Shown in pieces: positions 54,656 to 64,000 of a DNA stretch of 64,000 nt. Position 1 is the first letter of the stretch. Every line of letters begins with the position of its first letter. The position numbers and the translations under genes were made by a program. This DNA is from Beijerinckiaceae bacterium (GTDB taxonomy: Bacteria > Pseudomonadota > Alphaproteobacteria > Rhizobiales > Beijerinckiaceae). The stretch is from NCBI GenBank assembly GCA_024304885.1, contig JALJOM010000003.1:1460110-1524109 (forward strand), written 5' to 3'. The notes beneath the pieces were generated by a model, which saw only the letters and a program-made list of their open reading frames with translations, did no database searches and was not told where the DNA came from.

Positions 54656-56491
54656 ATGGCAGGCAACGGCACAATCAATGGCGCGGCTCCGGCTCGTAAC
54701 GGCGTAGCCTATCCGATCACCGATCACACGTTCGACGTCGTCGTCATCGGTGCCGGAGGTGCAGGGCTCCGGGCCACTGTCGGTTGCGCCAAGGCCGGCT
54801 TGCGCACGGCCTGCATCAGCAAGGTGTTTCCGACGCGCTCGCATACGGTCGCCGCGCAAGGAGGCGTCGCCGCCTCGCTCGGCAACATGGGTCCGGACGA
54901 CTGGAAATGGCACATGTACGACACCGTCAAGGGGTCGGACTGGCTCGGCGATCAGGATTCGATCGAGTATTTGTGCCGAAATGCGCCCGAAGCCGTCTAC
55001 GAGCTGGAGCATTGGGGTGTCCCTTTCTCGCGCACGGAGGACGGCCGTATCTATCAGCGCCCCTTCGGCGGGATGACCACCGAATTCGGCAAGGGCCCGC
55101 CGGCGCAGCGCACCTGCGCTGCCGCGGATCGCACCGGCCATGCTATGCTCCACACGCTCTACGGCCAAGCGCTGCGGCACCACACCGAGTTCTTCATCGA
55201 ATATTTCGCGATCGACCTCGTCATGGAAGACGGCCGCTGCCGCGGCGTCGTCTGCCTGAAGCTCGACGACGGAACGATTCACAGGTTCCGGGCGCAGCTC
55301 GTCATGCTGGCGACCGGCGGCTACGGTCGTGCGTTCTTCTCGGCGACCTCCGCCCATACCTGCACCGGCGACGGCAATGCCATGGTGCTGCGTGCCGGCC
55401 TGCCCCTTCAGGACATGGAATTCGTCCAGTTCCACCCGACCGGAATCTACGGCGCCGGCTGCCTTATCACGGAAGGGGCACGAGGTGAGGGCGGCTACCT
55501 CACCAACTCGGAGGGCGAGCGCTTCATGGAGCGCTACGCGCCGTCGGTGAAGGATCTCGCGCCGCGCGACATGGTCTCGCGCGCGATGACGATCGAGATT
55601 CGCGAAGGCCGCGGCGTCGGCAGGAACAAGGACCACATCTACCTCCACCTCGACCATCTCGATCCGAGGATCCTGCACGAGCGGTTGCCCGGGATCTCGG
55701 AGAGCTCGAAGATTTTCGCCGGTGTGGATGTAACTCGGGAGCCGATTCCCGTCCTGCCGACCGTCCATTACAACATGGGTGGCATCCCGACGAACTATCA
55801 CGGCGAGGTGGTCGTCAAGAAGGGCACCGACCCCGATGTCGTGGTCCCCGGTCTCATGGCGATCGGAGAGGCGGCATGCGTGTCCGTCCATGGCGCGAAC
55901 CGGCTCGGATCGAACTCGCTCATCGACCTCGTCGTCTTCGGCCGCGCTGCGGGCCTGCGCGCCGCCGAGGTCGTCACGCCCGGCGCGGATCAGGCCGACC
56001 TGCCCGCCGACTCCGCCGACAAGGCTCTGGCGCGCCTCGACTTTTTCCGCAATGCCAAGGGCGATATCCCGACGGCCGAGCTGAGGCTGCGTATGCAAAA
56101 GGTCATGCAGAACCATTGCGCCGTCTACCGCACCGGCGCGACGCTGGCTGAAGGAGCCGCTCTCATCCACGAGGTCTGGGAGGCGCGGGACCACGTCGGG
56201 ATCACGGATCGCTCGCTGATTTGGAACTCCGACCTCGTCGAGACGCTCGAGCTCGACAACCTGATCGTCCAGGCAGTCGTGACCATGGACGGCGCGGCGA
56301 ACCGCACGGAATCCCGCGGCGCCCACGCGCGCGAGGATTATCCCGACCGCGACGACAAGAACTGGATGAAGCACACGCTGGCCGCGATCGATCCAGAAGC
56401 GCACGCGGTCTCGATCGACTATCGTCCCGTGCACAGCTACCCGCTGACCAACGAGATGCATTATATCGAGCCGAAGGCACGGGTGTATTGA
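54656..56491 (+). CDS. sdhA: succinate dehydrogenase flavoprotein subunit
   Basis: Oxidises succinate to fumarate at covalently bound FAD. The 611-aa protein has the dinucleotide fold [13 protein letters not shown], the FAD-linking histidine in [51 protein letters not shown] and [19 protein letters not shown]. Complex II, TCA cycle. Confidence 0.96.
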   Translation: MAGNGTINGAAPARNGVAYPITDHTFDVVVIGAGGAGLRATVGCAKAGLRTACISKVFPTRSHTVAAQGGVAASLGNMGPDDWKWHMYDTVKGSDWLGDQDSIEYLCRNAPEAVYELEHWGVPFSRTEDGRIYQRPFGGMTTEFGKGPPAQRTCAAADRTGHAMLHTLYGQALRHHTEFFIEYFAIDLVMEDGRCRGVVCLKLDDGTIHRFRAQLVMLATGGYGRAFFSATSAHTCTGDGNAMVLRAGLPLQDMEFVQFHPTGIYGAGCLITEGARGEGGYLTNSEGERFMERYAPSVKDLAPRDMVSRAMTIEIREGRGVGRNKDHIYLHLDHLDPRILHERLPGISESSKIFAGVDVTREPIPVLPTVHYNMGGIPTNYHGEVVVKKGTDPDVVVPGLMAIGEAACVSVHGANRLGSNSLIDLVVFGRAAGLRAAEVVTPGADQADLPADSADKALARLDFFRNAKGDIPTAELRLRMQKVMQNHCAVYRTGATLAEGAALIHEVWEARDHVGITDRSLIWNSDLVETLELDNLIVQAVVTMDGAANRTESRGAHAREDYPDRDDKNWMKHTLAAIDPEAHAVSIDYRPVHSYPLTNEMHYIEPKARVY

Positions 56492-56573
56492 AGTGTCCTG
56501 ATCCGGACGATTGGGCGACAAACTCGATGACGTTCTACGAGAGACGTCGGGGCATCTCAGGCTAGGCTGCACC

Positions 56574-57353
56574 ATGGTCCAATTCACCCTCCCCAAGAAC
56601 TCGACGGTCGGCAAGGGCAAGGTCTGGCCGAAGCCCTCGGGCGCGAGCAAGATCCGCGAGTTCCGCATCTATCGCTGGAACCCCGACGACACCGCCAATC
56701 CGCGCATCGACACCTATTTCATCGACCGTGACGACTGCGCGCCGATGGTTCTCGACGCGCTCATCTGGATCAAGTCGAAGGTCGATCCGACCCTCACCTT
56801 CCGGCGTTCCTGCCGCGAGGGAATCTGCGGGTCCTGCGCGATGAATATCGACGGGACGAACGGGCTCGCCTGCACCAAGGGAATGGACGAGATCAGCGGC
56901 GCCGTGCACATCTATCCGTTGCCGCATATGCCGGTGGTCAAGGACCTCGTGCCCGACCTCGGCGTCTTCTATGCACAGCATGCCTCGATCGAGCCTTGGC
57001 TGCAGACGACCTCTCCGCAACCCGAGACGGAATGGCGGCAGTCTCCGGCGGACCGCAACAAGCTCGACGGCCTCTACGAATGTATCCTTTGTGCCTGCTG
57101 CTCGACCTCGTGCCCGAGCTACTGGTGGAACGGCGATCGCTATCTCGGGCCGGCGGTCCTCCTGCAGGCCTACCGCTGGCTCGCCGATTCGCGCGACGAG
57201 GCCACCGGGCAAAGGCTCGACACGCTCGAGGATCCGTTTCGGCTGTACCGTTGCCACACGATCCTGAATTGCTCCAAGGCCTGCCCGAAGGGCTTGAACC
57301 CGGCCAAGGCGATCGCCGAGATCAAGAACTTGATGATCGAGCGCCAGGCCTGA
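56574..57353 (+). CDS. sdhB: succinate dehydrogenase iron-sulfur subunit
   Basis: Carries the [2Fe-2S], [4Fe-4S] and [3Fe-4S] clusters between SdhA and the quinone. The 259-aa protein has [32 protein letters not shown] and [20 protein letters not shown] at 56574 (MVQFTLP) is preferred to an upstream in-frame alternative at 56511. Confidence 0.96.
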   Translation: MVQFTLPKNSTVGKGKVWPKPSGASKIREFRIYRWNPDDTANPRIDTYFIDRDDCAPMVLDALIWIKSKVDPTLTFRRSCREGICGSCAMNIDGTNGLACTKGMDEISGAVHIYPLPHMPVVKDLVPDLGVFYAQHASIEPWLQTTSPQPETEWRQSPADRNKLDGLYECILCACCSTSCPSYWWNGDRYLGPAVLLQAYRWLADSRDEATGQRLDTLEDPFRLYRCHTILNCSKACPKGLNPAKAIAEIKNLMIERQA

Positions 57354-57366
57354 GACCGAGCCCGCC

Positions 57367-57855
57367 TTGATTCGCCCGACCTGTTCAGGTCTCGGCCGTT
57401 ATCGGCTCGTTGTTGCTTTGGCGCTCCTCGCTTGGCTTCATTCCGGGGTGCTCGTCGTGGCGCAGACAGGCGAGCGCCCCGCGCTCGATCGTCTGGCGGA
57501 CATCGGGCCGGCGATCCGCGCCTGCTGGACGCCACCCTCGGACGCAACCGGCATGGAGTTGACCCTCGTCTTCAGCCTGGATCGCAGCGGCGCGGTTCTC
57601 GGCAAGCCCCGGATCAGCTATTCCAAGCTCCACGGCGATACCGAGCAGCAGAGGCACTTTGTCGCTTCCGTGCTCACCGCGCTCTCGGCCTGCACGCCGG
57701 TCCGGATCACCTCCTCGCTCGGCGCTGCGATCGCCGGTCGCCCCTTCGCCATGCGCTTCAGAGCCCCGGGTCCGCGGCCGAAGATCGAGAGGCGGGCAAT
57801 CGTGCCGGTGACTCCGGCTTCTCCTCGGCTCATGGCAGCCGCGCACCCGGCGTGA
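57367..57855 (+). CDS. TonB C-terminal-like exported protein, hypothetical
   Basis: A 162-aa protein with an N-terminal signal or anchor (RLVVALALLAWLHSGVLVVAQ) and a TonB-C-like core (ACWTPP, MELTLVFSLDRSGAVLGKPRISY, VLTALSACTPVRI). Proteins of this type occur in alphaproteobacteria without the classic Pro-rich TonB arm. The role is unknown. The TTG start at 57367, 13 bases after sdhB, is weak but the only one covering the signal. Confidence 0.62.
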   Translation: MIRPTCSGLGRYRLVVALALLAWLHSGVLVVAQTGERPALDRLADIGPAIRACWTPPSDATGMELTLVFSLDRSGAVLGKPRISYSKLHGDTEQQRHFVASVLTALSACTPVRITSSLGAAIAGRPFAMRFRAPGPRPKIERRAIVPVTPASPRLMAAAHPA

Positions 57856-57997
57856 GCGGAGCAAATGTGGCCTCTTGCAGGGTGCGGCACGAAGGTGTCT
57901 CTTAGGGGCTTGAGCGCCGGGGCGGCTCGGAGCCCGGGCCGAGGTTCGACATGCATGTCGATGCGCACCCCCGCGACGGGAAGGCGCGACAGGACGC

Positions 57998-58102
57998 CTA
58001 GAGCGGTTTCCGATCCGGCTGAATCGGTAACCGCTCTATGTCTTTGTTTTGTCGCAATTTCGCGACGCGAAGTGGTATCCACTTCGCTGGAAATCGCTCT
58101 AG
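57998..58102 (+). repeat. dispersed two-hairpin palindromic repeat (copy D, best-preserved)
   Basis: It begins CTAGAGCGGTTTCCGATC, closes the left hairpin with GAATCGGTAACCGCTC, continues through TTTGTCGCAATTTCGCGAC, then the right hairpin GCGAAGTGG..CCACTTCGC and ends GGAAATCGCTCTAG. The outer ends CTAGAGC/GCTCTAG are inverted repeats of each other. It lies 36 bases upstream of greA in the 57856-58138 gap. Confidence 0.85.
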
Positions 58103-58138
58103 GCTGCGAGTGTCGAGGAAAGGCAAAAGAGCAGGACG

Positions 58139-58612
58139 ATGGACAAGGTCCCGATGACGGCGCAGGGTCACAGCGCGCTCGAGGAGGAGCTGAAGCGGCG
58201 CCAGCAGATCGAGCGCCCGCGGATCATCCAGGCGATCGCCGAGGCGCGCTCGCATGGCGATCTCTCCGAGAACGCCGAGTATCACGCGGCGAAGGAGGCG
58301 CAGTCCCTGAACGAGGGCCGGATCGCGGAGCTCGAGGACAAGCTGTCGCGGGCGGAAGTGATCGACGTGTCGAAGCTGTCGGGGACGACGGTGAAGTTCG
58401 GGGCGACGGTGACGCTCGTGGACGAGGACACGGAGGAGCAGAAGACCTACCAGATCGTGGGGGAGGCGGAGGCCGACGTGAAGGCGGGGCGGGTGTCGAT
58501 CACCTCGCCGACGGCACGGGCCTTGATCGGCAAGACGGTCGGCGATTCGGTCGAGGTCTCGACGCCCGGCGGCGGCAAGAGCTACGAGATCCTCGGCGTC
58601 GCCTTCCAGTGA
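58139..58612 (+). CDS. greA: transcription elongation factor GreA
   Basis: Rescues backtracked RNA polymerase by stimulating transcript cleavage. The 157-aa protein has the N-terminal coiled coil with the acidic tip ([23 protein letters not shown]) and the C-terminal FKBP-like domain ending GKSYEILGV. The repeat at 57998-58102 lies directly upstream and may end transcription from sdh or contribute to greA's leader. Confidence 0.95.
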   Translation: MDKVPMTAQGHSALEEELKRRQQIERPRIIQAIAEARSHGDLSENAEYHAAKEAQSLNEGRIAELEDKLSRAEVIDVSKLSGTTVKFGATVTLVDEDTEEQKTYQIVGEAEADVKAGRVSITSPTARALIGKTVGDSVEVSTPGGGKSYEILGVAFQ

Positions 58613-58624
58613 GCCGCCTGCTCC

Positions 58625-58649
58625 GCCGGAGCTCGGGCGAGGCTCCGGC
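58625..58649 (+). terminator. hairpin downstream of greA
   Basis: GCCGGAGC (58625-58632) pairs with GCTCCGGC (58642-58649) over a 9-base loop, 13 bases after the greA stop. There is no immediate U tract. Confidence 0.4.
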
Positions 58650-58813
58650 CGTCGTCGGCGCGGCGCAAGGAAAGCGGGCGAAGATCGCTCTGGCGCGTCT
58701 CGTGCCGTTCGAGCCTCGGTGACCGAATCGGGGACAGCCGTTTTTTCGACGCTTTAACGGAGCCTTATGACCCCGGCGTCACCTTGAGCCGCTCGAATTT
58801 CGGCAGTCGTCCC

Positions 58814-59608
58814 ATGCGCCTTACTCACCTCCGCCTTCTGGCCCTCGTCGGCTTCCTCGTCATCGCGGGGTGCGCCGGTCGTGGCAGCCTTCTCGACGAC
58901 AGTCTCGACGGCCTGCCCAACGCCGCGAATTTCGACGTTCACGGAATCGATGTCTCGAAATATCAGGGCGATATCGATTGGGCGAGCGTGCGCGGCTCCG
59001 GGGTCCGTTTCGCCTGGATCAAGGCGACGGAAGGCGGTGATGTCCTCGACGAGAAGTTCGCCCGCAACTGGGAGCAGGCGAAGGCGGCCGGCGTTCCGCG
59101 AGGTGCATATCATTTCGCCTATTGGTGCCGCCCGATGATCGAGCAGGCGGCATGGTTCAAGGCCAACGTCCCCAATGATGCGGACGCCTTGCCTCCGGTC
59201 CTCGACGTCGAGTGGAATGGCCATTCGAAAACCTGCCCGAAACGAATTCCTCGCGATGTTGCGCTCGCCGAGATGAAGGTGATCCTCGCCGATATGGAAC
59301 GTACCTACGGCAAGCGGCCGGTCATCTACACGACCGTCGATTTCCACCGCGACGTGATGCAAGGCGAGTTCAACGACTACCCCATCTGGGTACGCAGCGT
59401 TAAGTATCACCCTACCGTCAAGTATGGCTCGCGGAAATGGAAATTCTGGCAGCATACCGCGGAGGGGCGTGTCGCCGGCATTCGCGGCAATGTCGATCGC
59501 AACGCGTTCAATGGCACCACGAAGGACTGGCACACATGGCTCGCCAATGTCATGGGGCCTGGGCGCGAGGCTCGGCGGGATGACGTCGTCGTCGCCAAAG
59601 GCAATTGA
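58814..59608 (+). CDS. glycoside hydrolase family 25 lysozyme lipoprotein
   Basis: A peptidoglycan muramidase. The 264-aa protein has a lipoprotein signal with lipobox IAGC (C20) and a GH25 barrel with HGIDVSKYQGDIDWASVR, YHFAYWCRP, the catalytic-site LPPVLDVEWNG and PVIYTTVDFHRDVM. Probably anchored in the outer or inner membrane facing the periplasm. ATG at 58814; TTG at 58784 is an alternative. Confidence 0.88.
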   Translation: MRLTHLRLLALVGFLVIAGCAGRGSLLDDSLDGLPNAANFDVHGIDVSKYQGDIDWASVRGSGVRFAWIKATEGGDVLDEKFARNWEQAKAAGVPRGAYHFAYWCRPMIEQAAWFKANVPNDADALPPVLDVEWNGHSKTCPKRIPRDVALAEMKVILADMERTYGKRPVIYTTVDFHRDVMQGEFNDYPIWVRSVKYHPTVKYGSRKWKFWQHTAEGRVAGIRGNVDRNAFNGTTKDWHTWLANVMGPGREARRDDVVVAKGN

Positions 59609-59782
59609 GTGACGGCGAGGCAAGCGGCGGCCGTGCGGCGTGCAGGCCTGCTCGCCTGCGAACATGGCATCGATCCGGTCGAGCCGAATTGCAGGCAAGC
59701 TCCGGGGCGAGCATTGTCCCAGCCTCACGGCGCGAGACCGCGTCCGGCACGCTGAACGAAGCCCCCGACCAGCGGTAGAGGC

Positions 59783-60445
59783 TCACTTCACCTTGCGCCG
59801 CTCCTCGATGAGGAGGGTCTCGATATCGCCGAGGATCACGGCGGGGTCGAGAGTCGCGTTTGCGTAGATCTCCCGTACCCACCCCCGCGGGTCGATCAGG
59901 AACACCTTTAGGAGGTGGTTCAGCACCAACGTGCCGCCCTCCGACGCCGCACGGTCGATCGAGATCTCCGTACCCATGTCGCGCAACAGGCGGTCGAGAA
60001 AGACAGTCGAATAGGTCGTGAGGAAATGCCACGGCACGATCGCCGAGTCCGTGGACGTGGAGCGCGCGAAGATTGCGAGCATTCGTGGGGTGTCGTGCCG
60101 GGGATCGAGGCTGACGAATACGAGCCTTACCTTTGCGTGCAGATCGGGGCGGTCCTTGACCTCTTGTCGAATCGTCTCGAACGCTTCCCAGGCGCGTGGG
60201 CAGCCCTGCGGATCCCCACAGGTTGTGTAGATGAACGACAGTAGCGTGATCGCCTTTTGCGTGTAGCGTGAGAGTGGGCGCGGGATGTTGTTGCCTTCGA
60301 GCACGATCGCGAAGGGCACACGCTGAATTCGGTTCAGCATATAGCTGCCGGGAGGCGGCAAGGGGAGCCCCACCGAGGTCGCCTGCGCGGCAAGCGTCGT
60401 GGCGGCGAGCGCAAGTCCGAGGACAGCGAGAAGCGTGCGATACAT
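59783..60445 (-). CDS. SCO1/SenC family protein with an expanded CX5C motif
   Basis: A 220-aa exported thioredoxin-fold protein, usually involved in copper delivery to cytochrome oxidase or in thiol chemistry. The signal peptide is MYRTLLAVLGLALAATTLAA. The usual CxxxC becomes C76-GDPQG-C82, and the conserved histidine is H177 in NHLLKVFLIDPRG. FVSLDPRHDTP also fits the family. ATG at 60445. Convergent with the lysozyme gene. Confidence 0.8.
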   Translation of the reverse strand: MYRTLLAVLGLALAATTLAAQATSVGLPLPPPGSYMLNRIQRVPFAIVLEGNNIPRPLSRYTQKAITLLSFIYTTCGDPQGCPRAWEAFETIRQEVKDRPDLHAKVRLVFVSLDPRHDTPRMLAIFARSTSTDSAIVPWHFLTTYSTVFLDRLLRDMGTEISIDRAASEGGTLVLNHLLKVFLIDPRGWVREIYANATLDPAVILGDIETLLIEERRKVK

Positions 60446-60528
60446 TGGACGATGTCCGTCGCGGCGGGTGGTCGTGTCCCTGAACGGACCGCGATCGGCG
60501 CGGCTCGCGGAACACGATCGCGAAGCGG

Positions 60529-61290
60529 TCACGCCAGCTTGCCTCGGCCGGCCGCAAGGCCCTCCGTGCTCGTTGTCTGGCACCGCGCGGCCGCGACAAC
60601 CCGTAACGGCACCTGAACGTCGGCCGAATCGTTAGCGACCTTGTTGATCAGTGGCCCGATCTCGTAGAAGTCGAGAACCTCGTTGCCGGGCGGTTTCAGC
60701 AATGCGTAAGCGCGATCCGCGGAGGATTCGTCCGGGTCGAGCCAGAAATCGAAGCTCTCCGGTTCGAGGATCGCCGGCAGCCGGTCGTGGATCGCGGCTG
60801 TCGCGCCGTTCGCCGCAGTGGTCACGATGCAGGCGGTGTCCAGCTCCTCGCCGTCGGGGCCGACCCAGGTCTCCCAGAGGCCTGCTAATCCCAACGGGTT
60901 CCCGTCGCGACGATGGACGAGATAGGGGCGTCCCGCGGCGGCTCGGGCCTTGGCCTCTCGCCGCCATTCGTAGAATGCATCGGCCATGAACAGGCAGCGG
61001 CGCCGCTTGAAGGCCGCGCTGAAGCTCGCCTTGGTCAGCAGGCTTTCGCTCCTCGCATTGAAGATCAGCGGAAACGATCTCGGATCCTTGACGAAATGCG
61101 GCAGGAACCCCCACCGGACGAGCTGCATGTGCCGGCCGACGCGACCGTCGGCGTCGCGGCGCACCACGAGAATGGGGACCGGTTGGGTCGGTGCGATATT
61201 GTAGCGCGGCGGAAAGTTCGGCTGCTCCCTATAGCGAAAGAAGCTGCGCATTGCCTCGGGAGGCAGGGTGATGGCGAAGCGTCCGCACAT
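60529..61290 (-). CDS. HMCES/YedK-type abasic-site DNA-protein crosslink protein (SRAP family)
   Basis: Protects abasic sites in single-stranded DNA by forming a thiazolidine link through Cys2. The 253-aa protein begins MCGRFAI (C2 catalytic after Met removal), with FPPRYNIAPTQPVPIL, LIFNARSESLLTKASF, ADAFYEW and IHDRLPAILEP holding the catalytic histidine. It lies 12 bases upstream of the yihA stop codon side, on the same strand. Confidence 0.93.
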   Translation of the reverse strand: MCGRFAITLPPEAMRSFFRYREQPNFPPRYNIAPTQPVPILVVRRDADGRVGRHMQLVRWGFLPHFVKDPRSFPLIFNARSESLLTKASFSAAFKRRRCLFMADAFYEWRREAKARAAAGRPYLVHRRDGNPLGLAGLWETWVGPDGEELDTACIVTTAANGATAAIHDRLPAILEPESFDFWLDPDESSADRAYALLKPPGNEVLDFYEIGPLINKVANDSADVQVPLRVVAAARCQTTSTEGLAAGRGKLA

Positions 61291-61302
61291 GCACGCCCCT
61301 TT

Positions 61303-62049
61303 TCAGCTTCGGCGCTCGAGGAGGAGCTTCGCGATGGCGGCACGAAGCTCGCCGACACCCTCGCCGCTCCGGGCGGAGGTGAAGATCACCTCGGGAAACG
61401 CAGCCGAGCGCCGTTCGAGCGCGGCCATCACCGACTCGATCCTTTGCGCCTGGTCCGCGGCCTTGACCTCGTCCCGCTTGGTCAGGACGACCTGATACGA
61501 AACCGCGGACTGATCGAGGAGGTCGAGTATCTCGGTGTCGAGCGGCTTCAGGCCGTGGCGACCATCGACGAGAACGTAGACGCGGGCGAGAGGCGCACGC
61601 CCGCGAAGGAATTCCCTGCAGAGCCGGGTCCAGGAGGCGATCATTTGCTTCGACGCCGCGGCGTGACCATAGCCGGGCATATCGACGAGGCGCAGCGTTG
61701 CGGCGCTTCCGCTCCCGCCGAGCCCGAAAAAAACGAGCTGCTGCGTCCGCCCCGGGGTATGCGAGGTCCGCGCGAGGGCCTTGCGAGCGGTCAGGGCATT
61801 GAGGAGCGAGGACTTGCCCACGTTCGAGCGGCCGGCAAAGGCGATTTCCGGCGCGCCGGCAGGCGGCAGCTGAGCGGTAGAGGCGACCGCCCATTCGAAG
61901 CCGCAGTGTCCGGCAAAGAGCTTGCGGCCGATCTCCGCGTAGTCGAGCTCGTGCGAGGGCTCGGTCGGCGCCAGTTCCAGCGGCAAGGTGTTCGCGCTCC
62001 AGCAGGGATCCGGAGCGGGTCCGGCTCCGCAGCCGGACTCGCCGGTCAT
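61303..62049 (-). CDS. ribosome biogenesis GTPase YihA (YsxC/EngB)
   Basis: A 248-aa GTPase needed for 50S subunit assembly. It has G1 GRSNVGKSS, the switch THTPGRTQ-like SHTPGRTQ, G3 DMPGYG, G4 TKRDEV and G5 TSARSG. A 60-residue N-terminal extension precedes the G domain. The ATG at 62049 overlaps the yidC TGA (ATGA). yidC-yihA is a conserved alphaproteobacterial pair. Confidence 0.93.
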   Translation of the reverse strand: MTGESGCGAGPAPDPCWSANTLPLELAPTEPSHELDYAEIGRKLFAGHCGFEWAVASTAQLPPAGAPEIAFAGRSNVGKSSLLNALTARKALARTSHTPGRTQQLVFFGLGGSGSAATLRLVDMPGYGHAAASKQMIASWTRLCREFLRGRAPLARVYVLVDGRHGLKPLDTEILDLLDQSAVSYQVVLTKRDEVKAADQAQRIESVMAALERRSAAFPEVIFTSARSGEGVGELRAAIAKLLLERRS

Positions 62050-63869
62050 GTCGTTCGCGGCTTCTTGCGGAACATCGCGATGAGGTTGTCCCAGAGCTCG
62101 ATCTTGACGCCCGCTCGCTTCATGATCAGGCTCTGCTGCAGGACGGACAGGACATTGTTCCAGGTCCAATAGATGACGAGGCCCGATGCGAAACTGCCGA
62201 GCGTGAAGGTGAACAAGACCGGCATCCAGGCGAAGACCTGCTTCTGGATCTCGTCCGTCGGCTCTGGGTTCATCTTCATCTGGAGGAACATGGACACGCC
62301 CATGATCAAGGGCCAAATTCCGATCGCGAGATAGGGGCCGAAGATCGCGACATGGGTCGGATCGTAGGGGAGAAGCCCGAACAGGTTGAAGATATTGGTC
62401 GGGTCCGGGGCCGACAGGTCCTTGATCCAGCCGAAAAAGGGCGCCTGGCGCATCTCGATCGTGATGAACAGGACCTTGTAGAGGGCGAAGAAGACCGGGA
62501 TCTGGATCAGCATCGGCAAGCAACCCGAGACGGGATTGATCTTCTCACGCTTGTAGATCGCCATCATTTCAAGCTGCTGCTTGTGCTTGTCGTCCGGATA
62601 GCGGTCCTTCAGCGCCAGGATCTCGGGTTGGATGGCCTTCATCTTGGCGATCGACATGTAGCTTCGATTGGCCAGCGGATAAAACAGGGCCTTCACGAAG
62701 ACCGTAATGCACAGGATGGCTATACCGAAGTTTCCCGTGAACTTGTAGAAGAAGTCGATCATCCAGAACATCGGTCTCGTGATGAAATAAAACCAGCCCC
62801 AATCGATGAGGAGCTCGAAATTCTTGATCCCGAGATGGTCCTGATAGCTGTCGAGCGTCTCTGATACCTTTGCTCCCGCGAAGACTCGCGTCGTGACGTC
62901 GACGGAGGTGCCGGGCGAGAGCGTCATCTGCTCGCGAACGAAATCCGAGCGATAGGTTTTCGTCGGCTCGCCGCCGCGCGCGGCAAAGCTCGCCTCGATG
63001 GGCTTGGTTTGGTCCGGAACGACGGCCGCGGCCCAATATTTGTCGGTGAAGCCGATCCAGCCTCCAGTGCCCTTGAAGGTCTTTGTCGCCTTGTCTTCCT
63101 TCTCGATCTTCTCGTATTTCAGCTCCTGCAGGCCTTCGTCGCCGATGACCCCGACAAAGCCTTCGTGAAGAACCATGACGCCGGACGTTTTCGGCGTCCC
63201 CTGACGCGCGACGAGCGCGTAGGGCGCGAACGAAACGCTGTTGTCCCCCTTGTTCTCGACGGTGTCGGTCACGGTGAACATATAGCGGTCATCGACCGAA
63301 ATCTTGCGCCGGAACACGAGGCCGTGCCCGTTGTCCCAGGTCAGCGTGACCGGTGTCGTCTCGGTGAGCAGATCGCGGTCCGCGGTCCAGAGCGTGTCGG
63401 AGCGCGGCAGCACCAGGTTGGCACTCGGGTCCGCGACGAATCCCGCTTCGGCGTAGTATGGCGCGGCCGACCCGACCGGCGAGAGAAGCACGATGTTCGG
63501 GCTGTGCGGGTCTGTCGTCTCGCGATAATCCTTCAGCGCCACGTCATCGATGCGGGCACCCTTGAGGGAGATGGAGCCCTCGAGGCTCGCGGTCGCGAGC
63601 TTGACCCTCGGGCTGTCAGCCAGGGCCTCGGACCTGGGCTTGACGACGAGGGGCTTCTCGACGGCAGGGGCCGCCGGAGCGGGAGCGTTGGCCGAGCCGG
63701 GCGCCCCCGACGGCTGGCCGGGCACGACCTGGGCTTGCTGTCCCCGCATATGTTCTTGGATTTGCCGCTCCTTCTCGAGCTGCGGCGCGGTGTAGAGCGC
63801 GTTCCAGCCCGTGATCACGAGTAGCGACAGAGCGATCGCGAGGAGAAAGTTCTTGGTGTCCTGCGTCAT
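62046..63869 (-). CDS. yidC: membrane protein insertase YidC
   Basis: Inserts and folds inner-membrane proteins, alone or with Sec. The 607-aa protein has an N-terminal transmembrane helix, a large periplasmic beta-sandwich (about 85-360), and a C-terminal five-helix insertase core starting [53 protein letters not shown] and the cytosolic [13 protein letters not shown] loop are conserved. It leads directly into yihA. Confidence 0.95.
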   Translation of the reverse strand: MTQDTKNFLLAIALSLLVITGWNALYTAPQLEKERQIQEHMRGQQAQVVPGQPSGAPGSANAPAPAAPAVEKPLVVKPRSEALADSPRVKLATASLEGSISLKGARIDDVALKDYRETTDPHSPNIVLLSPVGSAAPYYAEAGFVADPSANLVLPRSDTLWTADRDLLTETTPVTLTWDNGHGLVFRRKISVDDRYMFTVTDTVENKGDNSVSFAPYALVARQGTPKTSGVMVLHEGFVGVIGDEGLQELKYEKIEKEDKATKTFKGTGGWIGFTDKYWAAAVVPDQTKPIEASFAARGGEPTKTYRSDFVREQMTLSPGTSVDVTTRVFAGAKVSETLDSYQDHLGIKNFELLIDWGWFYFITRPMFWMIDFFYKFTGNFGIAILCITVFVKALFYPLANRSYMSIAKMKAIQPEILALKDRYPDDKHKQQLEMMAIYKREKINPVSGCLPMLIQIPVFFALYKVLFITIEMRQAPFFGWIKDLSAPDPTNIFNLFGLLPYDPTHVAIFGPYLAIGIWPLIMGVSMFLQMKMNPEPTDEIQKQVFAWMPVLFTFTLGSFASGLVIYWTWNNVLSVLQQSLIMKRAGVKIELWDNLIAMFRKKPRTT

Positions 63870-63871
63870 GC

Positions 63872-64000
63872 TTATGGCGCCTTGCCTGTCCTGTCCTTGC
63901 GCGGCCGACCCCGATTCGAGTCCGGCGCGAGCCGATTCCCTCGGGGCAACCGGTCCGAGCAGCCCGGTACAGTGCCTGCCTTCGGGCTCTCGCGGTCGAT
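63872..64000 (-). other. possible 3' end of an upstream gene
   Basis: On the minus strand one frame is open from the window edge to a TAA at 63874-63872, three bases before yidC, with a charged low-complexity tail ([12 protein letters not shown]). rnpA or yidD usually precedes yidC, so this could be such a tail. The sequence alone does not identify it. Confidence 0.25.

Overview
The window is a GC-rich, densely coded bacterial chromosome segment. Gene content points to an alphaproteobacterium, probably Hyphomicrobiales (Rhizobiales): the rimP-nusA-ylxR-infB-rbfA-truB block, a ccmI-ccmE-ccmF-ccmH (cycHJKL-type) operon, sdhCDAB, metX-metW, yidC-yihA, coaBC-dut, and DUF1192, DUF3141 and alpha-E/ATP-grasp genes. 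No genus can be assigned from sequence reading alone. I saw no rRNA, tRNA, CRISPR array, insertion sequence or prophage.

Layout. 1-1413: mtaB (cut by the window edge) and dapF. 1913-4210: a periplasmic GyrI-like protein and a methyltransferase. 4231-8050: a CYTH-CHAD triphosphatase-like protein, metW-metX and a DUF1192 protein. 8416-15722: the translation/transcription operon rimP to truB on the minus strand, with a leader promoter and attenuator-like hairpin at 15879-15990. 16242-18243: a copper-type membrane fusion protein and a small metallochaperone. 18247-20739: alpha-E and ATP-grasp proteins. 20951-23000: a fasciclin protein, a cytochrome b and a Tat lipoprotein molybdoenzyme. 23235-27450: an envelope coiled-coil protein, PepSY protein, two-component system and GH19 lysin. 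27638-29242: a PhoX-like protein. 29429-33477: cytochrome c maturation operon. 34363-38785: fabI-ackA-DUF3141. 38792-42320: creatininase-family, GYF-domain and B12/radical-SAM proteins.

42512-45099 encodes an NMT1/THI5-type ABC importer. It is followed by a partner-switching module (STAS, HATPase, cNMP-PP2C; 45257-47436), and then by a decayed second copy of the 3' end of the importer's permease gene. 47769-50142: an ArsI-like dioxygenase and an S10 peptidase. 50171-52348: coaBC-dut-Rrf2. 52376-57855: a receiver protein, a TPR protein, sdhCDAB and a TonB-like protein. 58139-61290: greA, GH25 lysozyme, SCO protein and HMCES/YedK. 61303-63869: yihA and yidC.

A dispersed, roughly 105-bp, two-hairpin palindromic repeat occurs at least three times in full (8311-8419, 39738-39841, 57998-58102), and once in two halves (1585-1627 and 1788-1858). 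The copies lie at gene boundaries. One supplies the stop codon of truB at the point where the usual rpsO-pnp continuation is missing. The other notable items are the four-domain metal protein (HMA, UreH, cupredoxin, LysM), a run of 12 G just upstream of the STAS gene, and the permease remnant flanking the partner-switching module.
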